A stretch of DNA of 64,000 nt from Paenibacillus silvisoli (lineage in GTDB: Bacteria > Bacillota > Bacilli > Paenibacillales > Paenibacillaceae), in the NCBI RefSeq assembly GCF_030866765.1, contig NZ_CP133017.1:1641001-1705000 (forward strand), read 5' to 3'. The notes below the pieces were generated by a model. It worked only from the letters and a program-made list of their open reading frames with translations, had not been told where the DNA came from and ran no database searches. Position 1 is the stretch's first letter, and every line of letters starts with the position of its first letter. A program made the translations under genes and the position numbers. Positions 54,965 through 63,147 of the stretch are shown here, in pieces.

Positions 54965-55891
54965 ATGCGCTTTGAAAACTTAAACACGGCCGCAACGCCT
55001 AGAACGTTCAAGGAAGTCAGACAATGGCGGAGGGAACGGTCAGGCAAAATGAAGCTGAAGGATTATTCCTATACGGTGCCGAACGCAAATCCGGATTTGA
55101 TTTATTTGCATGCCAACGCGAGCGAGCCTTCGCTCACTTGGATCGGCCATTCGACGTTTCTCATCCAGCATTCGGGGCTGAATATTATGACCGATCCGAT
55201 CTGGGCGGAGAAGCTCGCCTTTCAGAAGCGCATGGCGCCTCCGGGCTTGGCCATCGGAGACGTGCCGCCAATCGACGTCGTCCTCATTTCTCATTCTCAT
55301 TATGATCATCTCCATATAAAATCACTCAAGCAGCTCACAGGCAGCAAAACGCTGCTCGTTCCGGTCGGGCTGGCCGATAAGCTGCGGCGCAAAGGCTTCT
55401 CCTCCATCATCGAGCTGGATTGGTGGCAGTCGGCGACGATCGGCGGCGTCACGTTCACGTTCGTGCCTGCCCAGCACTGGACGCGGCGTACGCTGACGGA
55501 TACGAACACGTCGCACTGGGGCGGCTATATCGTCCAATCGGCCCAGGCGCCGACGGTTTATTTTGCCGGGGACAGCGGGTATTTCGACGGCTTCAAGGAA
55601 ATCGGCGACCGCTTCGACATCGACGTCGCGCTTATGCCGATCGGCGCTTACGATCCGGAATGGTTCATGGCTCCGCAGCACGTGACGCCCGAAGAAGCGC
55701 TGCAAGCGTTCCTCGACGTGCGCGCCAAACGGTTCGTGCCGATGCATTACGGCTCCTACAGATTGGCGGACGATACGCCGCGCGAAGCGATCGATCGGCT
55801 CGAGGCCGAGGTGGGCCGTCTCAAGCTCGCGAGCGGAACCGTACTGATTTTGCCGCATGGCGAAACCGTACGACTAAATGATGACAAATAG
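54965..55891 (+). CDS. MBL-fold metal-dependent hydrolase (NAPE-PLD/UlaG-like)
   Basis: 308 aa. Metal motif SHSHYDHLH (HxHxDH), WIGHSTFLI at the start of the fold, AGDSGYFDGF (Asp) and MHYGSYRL (His). Resembles N-acyl-phosphatidylethanolamine phospholipase D-like lactamases. Substrate unknown. It is followed by an ABC-F gene with its own promoter. Confidence 0.88.
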   Translation: MRFENLNTAATPRTFKEVRQWRRERSGKMKLKDYSYTVPNANPDLIYLHANASEPSLTWIGHSTFLIQHSGLNIMTDPIWAEKLAFQKRMAPPGLAIGDVPPIDVVLISHSHYDHLHIKSLKQLTGSKTLLVPVGLADKLRRKGFSSIIELDWWQSATIGGVTFTFVPAQHWTRRTLTDTNTSHWGGYIVQSAQAPTVYFAGDSGYFDGFKEIGDRFDIDVALMPIGAYDPEWFMAPQHVTPEEALQAFLDVRAKRFVPMHYGSYRLADDTPREAIDRLEAEVGRLKLASGTVLILPHGETVRLNDDK

Positions 55892-55910
55892 GCAATCATG
55901 CGCGATTCTA

Positions 55911-55919
55911 TGCTATAAT
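55911..55919 (+). promoter_or_regulatory. extended -10 promoter of ABC-F gene
   Basis: TGCTATAAT with the TGn extension, 45 bp before the start codon. Confidence 0.65.
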
Positions 55920-55964
55920 GGTGTGATGAATAAGATTTATTAGTGAAGGACGGGATTAAGCACA

Positions 55965-57587
55965 ATGATTAGCACAAGCGGCATCACGCTTCGTTTCGGC
56001 AAGCGTGCGCTATTTGAAGATGTAAATATTAAATTTACGCCAGGCAATTGCTATGGCCTCATCGGAGCAAACGGCGCGGGTAAATCGACTTTCCTTAAGA
56101 TTCTATCCGGCGAAGTAGAGCAAACGAGCGGCGAGGTTCATATTACGCCGGGCGAGCGCCTTGCGGTCCTGAAGCAGAACCATTATGAATACGATAATTT
56201 CCTCGTGCTCGAAACGGTTATCATGGGTCACAAGAAGCTGTATGAAGTCATGAAAGAGAAAGACGCGATCTATGCCAAAGCGGAATTTACCGACGAAGAC
56301 GGCATGCGCGCAGGCGAGCTGGAGGCGGAATTCGCCGAAATGAACGGCTGGGAAGCGGAGTCCGAGGCAGCAGGCATGCTGAACGGTCTTGGCATTACGC
56401 CTGAACTGCACGACAAGCAGATGTCGGAGCTTTCCGGCAACGAGAAGGTCCGCGTCCTCTTGGCGCAAGCCTTGTTCGGCGCGCCGAACATCCTGCTGCT
56501 CGATGAGCCTACCAACCATCTTGACATGCAGTCGATCGAATGGCTGGAGGATTTCCTTGCCCGCTATGAAGGCACCGTTATCGTAGTATCCCATGACCGT
56601 CACTTCTTGAACCAAGTATGTACGCATATCGCGGACATCGACTTCGGCAAAATCCAGATGTACGTCGGTAACTACGACTTCTGGTACGAATCGAGCCAAC
56701 TGGCACTGACGCTCCTCCGCGACGCCAACAAGAAGAAGGAAGACAAGATCAAGGAATTGCAGGCGTTTATTCAACGTTTCAGCGCCAATAAATCCAAATC
56801 CAAGCAAGCGACTTCGCGTAAGAAGCTTCTTGATAAAATCTCGCTGGACGATATTCGTCCGTCGAGCCGTAAATATCCGTTCATCAACTTCAAGCCGGAG
56901 CGCGAAGCGGGCAAGCAATTGCTGCTGACCGAGGGCTTGACGAAGGCGGTCGACGGCGTGAATCTGATCGACAACTGGACGCTTACCGTCAACAAAGGCG
57001 ACAAAATCGCGCTCGTCGGTCCGAACACGCTCCCGAAGACGATTCTGTTCCAATTGCTGACGGGCGAGCTGGAAGCCGATGCGGGTACGTACCAGTGGGG
57101 CGTAACGACGACGCAGGCGTATTTCCCGAAAGACAACTCGGCTTATTTCGACGGTATCGAAATGAACCTGGTGGATTGGCTGCGCCAGTACTCCAAGGAT
57201 CAGGACGAAAGCTTCATCCGCGGCTTCCTCGGCCGGATGCTCTTCTCCGGCGACGAAGCGCTGAAGAAAGCAAGCGTTCTGTCCGGGGGCGAGAAAGTGC
57301 GCTGCATGCTGTCCAAAATGATGCTGTCCGGCTCGAACGTGCTGCTCATGGACGAACCGACGAACCACTTGGACCTCGAATCCATTACGGCGCTCAACAA
57401 TGGCTTGATCGATTTCGACGGCACGATGATCTTCACTTCGCATGACCATCAGTTCGTGCAAACGATCGCGAACCGCATTATCGAAATTACGCCGAACGGC
57501 GTGATCGACCGCATCATGTCGTACGACGAGTACCTCGAGAACCCGGAAGTCAAAGCGCTCCGCGAGCGTATGTATCCGGCTGAATAA
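55965..57587 (+). CDS. ABC-F family ATPase (YkpA/YbiT-like)
   Basis: 540 aa, two ABC domains, no membrane segment, so ribosome-associated. Domain 1 has Walker A GANGAGKST and signature LSGNEKVR; domain 2 has signature LSGGEKVR and LLMDEPTNHLD. The second Walker A reads GPNTLPKTI, keeping Lys but losing the GxGK pattern. The inter-domain linker (about 245-325) is Lys-rich. Members regulate translation or, rarely, give antibiotic protection; no sign of the latter. Confidence 0.92.
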   Translation: MISTSGITLRFGKRALFEDVNIKFTPGNCYGLIGANGAGKSTFLKILSGEVEQTSGEVHITPGERLAVLKQNHYEYDNFLVLETVIMGHKKLYEVMKEKDAIYAKAEFTDEDGMRAGELEAEFAEMNGWEAESEAAGMLNGLGITPELHDKQMSELSGNEKVRVLLAQALFGAPNILLLDEPTNHLDMQSIEWLEDFLARYEGTVIVVSHDRHFLNQVCTHIADIDFGKIQMYVGNYDFWYESSQLALTLLRDANKKKEDKIKELQAFIQRFSANKSKSKQATSRKKLLDKISLDDIRPSSRKYPFINFKPEREAGKQLLLTEGLTKAVDGVNLIDNWTLTVNKGDKIALVGPNTLPKTILFQLLTGELEADAGTYQWGVTTTQAYFPKDNSAYFDGIEMNLVDWLRQYSKDQDESFIRGFLGRMLFSGDEALKKASVLSGGEKVRCMLSKMMLSGSNVLLMDEPTNHLDLESITALNNGLIDFDGTMIFTSHDHQFVQTIANRIIEITPNGVIDRIMSYDEYLENPEVKALRERMYPAE

Positions 57588-57601
57588 GCAGTACACCATA
57601 C

Positions 57602-57641
57602 AGGCTTTGTCGAACCTTGCGTTCGGCAAAGCCTTTTTTTT
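57602..57641 (+). terminator. terminator of ABC-F gene
   Basis: AGGCTTTG...CGAAC (57602-57615) pairs with GTTCG...CAAAGCCT (57621-57634), then a long T-run. Confidence 0.9.
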
Positions 57642-57758
57642 GTTGAATCGGCTCGAAAAATAAATAGGCCCGTCCGAATGTACAAAAATCAAACTAAATC
57701 TGCCTATAATAGCGGCAGTGTCAAAGGCCAACCTGGAAAATGAAGGGAGAAGATCGCG

Positions 57759-58667
57759 GTGGGAGGAACAGGCGGCAATAAATCCGGTTTGAGAACGGTG
57801 TGCAGGGAGTCGGATCGGGAGCTTCGTTATGACATGGAATCGATGCTGTGGCGGGGGAACTTGAACTATATCGGCATCGTGCTGCATGAATCGTGGCGCG
57901 TCGAGAACCACAGCCACGATCACTTCGAGCTCTGCTACGTCGCTGCCGGCAGCGGATGGTTTTCGATCGACGGCTCTTTCTTCCGCGTGAATAAAGGCGA
58001 TCTGTTTTTGACGAAGCCCGGCGAACGCCATCAAGGCGCGGCGTCGGGGGACGCGGCGTTTCAGCTGTATTTTCTAGGCTTCAATTTGGACAAGCTTTCA
58101 GGGCTGGAATACGATTTCTACCAGCTGGATATGAACCGGGCGAAGAAGGACGAGCTGCAAATTGTCAAGCAAGCCGGCGACCGAATCATGCACGAGCTGC
58201 GAAGCGCGAGACCGCGAGGGGAAGAGATGGTGACCGGCGTTATGGTGCAGCTGCTCGTCTCGGTGCTGCGCATCTTCCAATCCGACCAGCAGGAGGCCGA
58301 GGTCGAGGAGCAGCCGGAACGGCCGCTGTCCAATATGCTGGACGTGCTGGATTACTTGCACACCGAGGTGCATGCAGGCCATACGATCGAGTTGATCGCC
58401 GAAAAATTTCATCTCAGCCGCACGCACTTGGCAAGGGAATTTAAACGCCATATCGGGATTCCGCTCGGCGAATACGTCCGGAACCAGTGTTTGGACAAGG
58501 CGAAGCATGCCTTGAAGGAGACGAACGACACGGTTTCCAGCATCGGAGAGAAGCTTCGTTTCCCGTCGATTCACGCCTTCAGCCTCTTTTTCAAACGGCA
58601 TACGGGACTGTCCCCGCAGGCGTTCCGAACGCTCGCGCTTGCGGCCCAACATGGAACGAAACGTTAA
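57759..58667 (+). CDS. AraC family regulator
   Basis: 302 aa. N-terminal cupin sensor (HSHDHFELCYVAAGSGWF, GDLFLTKPGERHQ) and C-terminal HTH pair (LSRTHLAREFKRHIG, LRFPSIHAFSLFFKRHTG). GTG start eight bases after GGGAGA. Monocistronic, ends before a strong terminator; targets unknown. Confidence 0.9.
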   Translation: MGGTGGNKSGLRTVCRESDRELRYDMESMLWRGNLNYIGIVLHESWRVENHSHDHFELCYVAAGSGWFSIDGSFFRVNKGDLFLTKPGERHQGAASGDAAFQLYFLGFNLDKLSGLEYDFYQLDMNRAKKDELQIVKQAGDRIMHELRSARPRGEEMVTGVMVQLLVSVLRIFQSDQQEAEVEEQPERPLSNMLDVLDYLHTEVHAGHTIELIAEKFHLSRTHLAREFKRHIGIPLGEYVRNQCLDKAKHALKETNDTVSSIGEKLRFPSIHAFSLFFKRHTGLSPQAFRTLALAAQHGTKR

Positions 58668-58765
58668 ATTCATGGAGCTTGAAAGCTGCATGGAAGGGCT
58701 GTCGAAGCGCGCAGTACGACCGTTTTAAAGGCGGCAGCAAATAAGCGGGCAGTCAGACCTAAGGG

Positions 58766-58798
58766 GCCGGGAGCGGCAATGCTCCCGGCTTCTTTTTG
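58766..58798 (+). terminator. terminator of AraC-type gene
   Basis: GCCGGGAGC (58766-58774) pairs with GCTCCCGGC (58781-58789), followed by a T-rich tail. Confidence 0.85.
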
Positions 58799-58950
58799 TT
58801 GTTCTTCCGGCCTCCGGCGCCACATAAACTATAGGGGAACGACCGCGAACACCCGGCGGCGGCCTAGGTCCTTCGGAGCGCATGACCGGCACGGGTCGTT
58901 TATGGTAAACTAAACATTAACAGACAAAATGTTGGAGGAGTCGATCGTTT

Positions 58951-59433
58951 ATGTCCTTTTTCGATAAAGTAAAGCAGGGCGCATCGGAAGCGGCGAAGAA
59001 AGCGCAGCAAACGGTGGAAATTACGAAGCTGAAAGCGCAAATTTCCGGCAAGGAGAAAGAGATCGATAAAGTGTATACGGCGATCGGGGCAGCGGTTTTC
59101 CGGGCGCACCAGGCGCATGATATGTCTTTGGCCGAGCAAGAGGTTACGACCTGCTGTACGCAGGTCGATGAGCTGCACGACGAGATCGGCCAGCTCGAAG
59201 AGCGGATCAAGATGATCCGCTTCGAGAAAACGTGCACGTGCGGCAAAGTCGTCCCGCTCGATGCGCGTTTCTGCCCGGATTGCGGCGCGGGGCTTGCCGA
59301 GGAGCCGAAGAACGAAACGACGGTCGGCGAAATCGTCGTCATCTGCAGCCAGTGCAAAACCGAGAACGAGCTGAACGCGAAGTTTTGCTTGACTTGCGGC
59401 ACCGGTTTGTCGGCCTCCGGCGCAGGCTTCTAA
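58951..59433 (+). CDS. coiled-coil protein with two C-terminal zinc ribbons
   Basis: 160 aa. Helical N-terminal region (about 1-95; a coiled coil at 20-45 and 70-92), then CTCGKVVPLDARFCPDCG and ICSQCKTENELNAKFCLTCG, two CxxC-type ribbons (first CxC). A common small Bacillales protein; function not known. Confidence 0.85.
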   Translation: MSFFDKVKQGASEAAKKAQQTVEITKLKAQISGKEKEIDKVYTAIGAAVFRAHQAHDMSLAEQEVTTCCTQVDELHDEIGQLEERIKMIRFEKTCTCGKVVPLDARFCPDCGAGLAEEPKNETTVGEIVVICSQCKTENELNAKFCLTCGTGLSASGAGF

Positions 59434-59525
59434 TGATGAATCAAGCAGTCTCGAACAGCGTGCAGTCGGCTGAGCGGGGCTGCTTTTTACATGGCAACGG
59501 TTGTGAAATAGTCGCTCCCAAATTG

Positions 59526-59708
59526 TAACGGTTGTGACAGCGGCTATTTTGCATATAAAGCCCCTTATTATTTTTTAACGGTTGTCAGAGAGCTTATTTG
59601 GCTATTTTACCTTAGAAATCGGCCATTTTGCGGCAAATAACGTCTGTCACAACCGTTAGAGCTACAAAGGCAGTCTTTTCCGCAAAATAGCCGCTCTGGC
59701 AACCGTTG
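59526..59708. repeat. four-unit palindromic element, copy C (TAACGGTTGT type)
   Basis: 24-bp units at 59526, 59576 (forward), 59635, 59685 (reverse), spacings 50-59-50. Cores read TAACGGTTGT and the units end GC(T)TATTT. A truncated extra unit is visible near 59495. It fills the gap before the IS110 remnant and is about 90% identical to copy D in the units. Confidence 0.88.
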
Positions 59709-59844
59709 CTATGAACGTTTTTGTCAAACCTTCCGTATCCGCACCACCAAAACACTAGGCGCGGGAGCAAATAAGCGAACGACGGTCGGCACGCTGCTAT
59801 CCGTGGGTTGGTTACCACATCAATGCCTTCGTCAAGGAGAGCTG

Positions 59845-60943
59845 TTACCAGCTAGAAACGCACATTCGGTTGTATAACCTAGTGCAGACGGTTGCTCGTA
59901 CATTCTCTCCTAAACCTTCGTTTGCCCCCGGGCCTAATGTTCCGGTGGTTTTTCTTTTAACCCCTTTTTTACCCTGGGTTTTGTTTTTCTGCGATTCGAG
60001 CGATAGCCCAAATAAATGGCGGTACTTCGTATGCAAGCGTTCCTGCGCTTTCCAAGATATGAGCTGTACGTCAGCAGGCAGGCCTTCTAACCGGTTTGCT
60101 AATTCGCCTTTTATGGCAGGTCGATGCCGGTAACTCCATGCCGATTCCACTAACGTGCGACGCAAATGGTTGTTGCCCGCTTTGGTCATGGAGCCGCGCT
60201 GCGTACGTTGACCGGATGAATGCTCCCGCGGCACAAGACCCAAGTATGCCATGAGCTGCGCAGGTGAGCGAAACCGTGCAAATGTACCGATTTCGGCTGC
60301 AATGGTGATGGCAGTGAGACGGCCAACGCCGCGCAAGGATTGAAGGAGTTGAATGAGGAGGCTTTTGCACCCGTCATTGCTTGTTCCAAAAGCGCGTTCT
60401 CCAACCGACTCATGCGCTGTTCAACTTCTTCAAGCGCGTGAAGCATTTCTCTAAACACGACTTGCATCGCTTCGTGCTCGAAGGTCAGTGAAGCAAGCCA
60501 TTCGCGATACTTCTTTGTCCAACGGCGTTTAATTGTCTCTGGCGGGTGGATCTGATGACGCAAGAGGAACTTGAGCATCCGTTGGCGGGCGCGGTGTGCA
60601 TCCTCTTTCGCCGCTTCGCGGCAGCGAACGAGGTCCCGCAACGCTTCGTCATCGCGAGAAGGAACATGGACAGCGGTTAGTTCACCTGCACGAACAAGGC
60701 GAGCAAGCTACTTGCTCCCATGGATTCAATCCACCGATGCGTTTCATAGCCAGTTGGGCCAGCTTCGCAACAGAATGCAAGCTCGCTCGCTGGACCTAAC
60801 TCCTTGATCAGTTTCCGAAGAGCTGCCGGTGTGTGCGCAATGGTGCCGTAGTACCGTGGAAGATCTCGCCCCGCATCTGCGATGGCTACAGAAATTTTTT
60901 CTTTTGATACATCTAAACCGACGAATTTTGTGACATACTGCAT
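59845..60943 (-). pseudogene. IS110 family transposase, broken
   Basis: Three pieces read on the minus strand. The N-terminal piece (60943-60677) has FVGLDVSKEK and CCEAGPTGY (first D and the E of DEDD). It then skips about 30 codons, including the KTDxxDA segment with the other Asp residues, and resumes in another frame (LARLVRAGEL at about 60710). A middle piece ends at a frameshift near 60370, and the C-terminal piece (60336-59845) has the Transposase_20 helix-hairpin-helix (RGVGRLTAITIAAEIG). No functional enzyme is possible. Confidence 0.9.
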
Positions 60944-61071
60944 TAATAGACAGCCCCTTTGCTTTGTAGCTCTGAAAATGGATGTGATCTACTTCCATTC
61001 TTAACCTACGACCTGAAGCAAATACGGGGCTGTTTTTACGTTCATCATAGCTAGAAAAATAATCCGATGAC

Positions 61072-61725
61072 TCAGATTACATCTACTAGCCTGTAAGTGC
61101 GATATCGCTGATTCCCGCCCGCCACTTCCAGCAGTTTCTTCGTTAATAGGCCTCGTAGAATAACTCGGACGCGATTTTCCGAAAGTCCCAAATGCCCCGC
61201 GATCTCGGCTGGTGTGAAAGGACGCATCATTCTGTGCGCATACCGATAAATCTCGGCCTCGGCCCAGTTGAGTCCGGTTGGAACCGCCTGAGCCAGAAAC
61301 TTTCCAACGAACGAAAGGACAAGCTGCTTGCAGACGCCAGGGTCATCTCGGATGGATAAGTACGCGATGGGGAGGAATAGCCAGTCATCAAGAACGAGCA
61401 GAGACTGTTTCATGCATAAGTCCTTGAAACGGCTGACTTCGATATCTCTGGCATGACTTCGATAATCTTGAATTTCAATACAACCTTTTGCATGGCCCGG
61501 CATGTACGCAAGGTCAAGATAACGATAGCCGTTATTAAAGTCTCTGACCTCGTATTCAGCATATAAGTGCTCAAGACTGCCTATCGCCGGAAACCAGATC
61601 AAGCGCAAAAAGTCGATCGATCCGCGGCTTAATCCTTTGGCCAGCATTTCTCGTCTTCTCGGGCTTTTCTCCTCAGCAATTTGCTGCTCCATCCAGTTTT
61701 GATAGACTTCGTCAAATCTACTCAT
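61072..61725 (-). CDS. nuclease-like domain with winged helix, hypothetical
   Basis: 217 aa. The N-terminal part (about 30-140) follows the pattern of PD-(D/E)XK/Vsr-like predicted nucleases: YEVRDFNNGYRYLDLAY, then CIEIQDYRSHARD, then FKDLCMKQSLLVLDDW. The usual EID(G) is EIQD here, so catalysis is doubtful. The C-terminal 70 residues form a winged helix (PFTPAEIAGHLGLSENRVRVILRGL). ATG 61725 chosen over the longer frame to 61863, which overlaps the leader hairpin. Role unknown; DNA binding is likely. Confidence 0.65.
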   Translation of the reverse strand: MSRFDEVYQNWMEQQIAEEKSPRRREMLAKGLSRGSIDFLRLIWFPAIGSLEHLYAEYEVRDFNNGYRYLDLAYMPGHAKGCIEIQDYRSHARDIEVSRFKDLCMKQSLLVLDDWLFLPIAYLSIRDDPGVCKQLVLSFVGKFLAQAVPTGLNWAEAEIYRYAHRMMRPFTPAEIAGHLGLSENRVRVILRGLLTKKLLEVAGGNQRYRTYRLVDVI

Positions 61726-61749
61726 TCCCTCGTCACATCCTTCTCGATG

Positions 61750-61807
61750 AAAAAACAAAAACCGCCTCAGTACGTCGTTGTCTAAACAACTGACGCATCG
61801 AAGCGGT
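61750..61807 (-). terminator. terminator-like hairpin in the leader of the winged-helix gene
   Basis: On the minus strand ACCGC...GCGGT arms (61807-61803 and 61765-61761) enclose inner paired segments including GTTGT/ACAAC, followed by a U-rich tract (61760-61750). It lies downstream of a promoter and 24 bp before the start codon, which suggests attenuation. Confidence 0.6.
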
Positions 61808-61825
61808 ATGTACTTCACACCGTAA

Positions 61826-61854
61826 ATTATAATTAATATACCATGATATGGTAA
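61826..61854 (-). promoter_or_regulatory. promoter with palindromic operator, winged-helix gene
   Basis: Minus-strand TTACCA (61854-61849), 17 bp, TATAAT (61831-61826). The inverted repeat TACCATaTcATGGTA (61853-61839) overlaps the -35 and spacer, an operator position. Confidence 0.6.
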
Positions 61855-61941
61855 TAAACTCAATTAGCTAGAAGGCTTGCGTACGGCGAAAAACTGCCCA
61901 ATAAAGCATCGTTTGGCCGTTCCGGTGTCGGATCAAAAATG

Positions 61942-62124
61942 TAACGGTTGTGACAGCGGCTATTTTGCATAAAAAGCCCCTTTTTATTTTCTAACGGTTG
62001 TCAGAGAGCTTAATTGCCCCATTTTCCATATAATTCAGCCGTTTTACGGCAAATAGCCTCTGTCACAACCGTTATAGCTGCAAAAGCAGTCTTTTCCGAA
62101 AAATAGCCGCTCTGGCAACCGCTA
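61942..62124. repeat. four-unit palindromic element, copy D (TAACGGTTGT type)
   Basis: Units at 61942, 61992 (forward), 62051, 62101 (reverse), spacings 50-59-50, total 183 bp. It lies between the leader of the winged-helix gene and the end of the ankyrin gene. With copy C it encloses about 2.2 kb that holds the IS110 remnant. Confidence 0.88.
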
Positions 62125-62167
62125 GAATTATTCCGGGCGAGCAGGGCCGACTGTTTTAACCTGACCG

Positions 62168-62854
62168 CTAGCCCGTTTCGAACAGCCGAAGCAGCTTGGT
62201 TCTGTTGTTCAATTCGGCTAATGCTTTCGGTGATACGCCTTCTTTGTTTGGTTGATCGGCGTCGGCTCCGAACTTCAGCAGCATCTGGACCTGATCGAGC
62301 TTGAAGTTGCGTTTGACCGCTAGATGGAGGGCCGTGTTTCCTTCCGAGTCGGCATAGTCGACATTTGCGCCATTCTTAAGGAACCATTCCGCGATCTCGA
62401 ATCGCTTCCAATTGAATGCGGAGAGAAAGGCTTCCTCCTCCATTGCCGCTCCGTGTTTCGTGAACTGAACAGCCGCTTTGACATCGTCGTACCACGCGAT
62501 CGCGAACATGCAGTGATTCGGATTCGCGCCCTTCTTCAATAGGTAGGTATACAGCTTCTCGTTTCGGCCGCGCGTATACGCGTACCATAGCGGGGTAGCG
62601 GGGAAGAAGCCGCAACGGTTATCGGGAATCCGATGAATGGCATTCATGTCCATGCCGCCGCTTAGGAGAAGCTTTAGTAGTTGAAGACTCGCTTCTTCTT
62701 TCTGCGGATCGCCCGAAATATCCTGGCCGCATAGATAGTGAAGGCCGTTTTTGCCGTCTTCCTCCGACCATGCCAGCCACTTGGGTTCCTTATGAAGAAG
62801 CTCTTTCATGACGGCAGCATCTAAACTTTTGATCGCGCGGATGAATTTATTCAT
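62168..62854 (-). CDS. ankyrin-repeat protein
   Basis: 228 aa, no signal peptide. Three or more ankyrin-type units: DGKNGLHYLC near 40, TPLWYAYTRGRNEKLYTYLLKKGANPN near 100, and FEIAEWFLKNGANVDYADSEGNTALHLAVKRN near 160. Starts at ATG 62854 with GGAG three bases upstream, although the ATG two codons earlier is also possible. Likely a protein-protein interaction module; partner unknown. Confidence 0.85.
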   Translation of the reverse strand: MNKFIRAIKSLDAAVMKELLHKEPKWLAWSEEDGKNGLHYLCGQDISGDPQKEEASLQLLKLLLSGGMDMNAIHRIPDNRCGFFPATPLWYAYTRGRNEKLYTYLLKKGANPNHCMFAIAWYDDVKAAVQFTKHGAAMEEEAFLSAFNWKRFEIAEWFLKNGANVDYADSEGNTALHLAVKRNFKLDQVQMLLKFGADADQPNKEGVSPKALAELNNRTKLLRLFETG

Positions 62855-62997
62855 GCTCTCCATTCCCTTCATCGAAACGAATTCTGTAGCTATATTCCAG
62901 AGCCGCGCCCCTAAATCCTTTTTGCAAAATAGGAAGATGGGCACGGAGGGAAAAGATCCCCGGACGTCGAATAGAAGAGTAACCTAGAAAAGAAAGG

Positions 62998-63099
62998 ATG
63001 ATGAAGCACTTGCGCAGCGTAATACAAGGGATAAGCAAGTTTTCAGCCGCCGAAGCCCTAGCCCGACCGGGAAGGACGCCAACCTCAAACGACAGCTAA
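62998..63099 (+). CDS. candidate 33-aa small protein
   Basis: ATG-ATG start after AGAAAGG, 33 codons beginning MMKHLRSVIQGIS and ending in a polar tail, stop at 63099, then a terminator starting three bases later. Basic N-terminus, no clear membrane segment. A terminated small transcript is plausible, but at this length the frame could be chance. Confidence 0.35.
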   Translation: MMKHLRSVIQGISKFSAAEALARPGRTPTSNDS

Positions 63100-63101
63100 C
63101 C

Positions 63102-63128
63102 AACCGCCTATTCAATGGGCGGTTTTTT
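63102..63128 (+). terminator. intrinsic terminator upstream of methyltransferase
   Basis: ACCGCC (63103-63108) pairs with GGCGGT (63118-63123), then seven T. A methyltransferase start at 63115 inside this hairpin is therefore unlikely. Confidence 0.75.
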
Positions 63129-63147
63129 TGTCGAAATTTTGCCTCCT

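Noticed and set aside
56103..58034. 643-codon open frame on the minus strand
   Set aside because: It lies opposite the ABC-F gene and its protein is His/Arg/Val-rich with no motif; it is a shadow of the real plus-strand codon bias.
59845..60943. Active insertion sequence
   Set aside because: The transposase is split by a deletion and a frameshift and lacks catalytic residues.
41423..62124. Possible CRISPR-like arrays from repeated 24-bp units
   Set aside because: Units occur in both orientations, only four per locus, with uneven 50-59-50 spacing and no cas genes.
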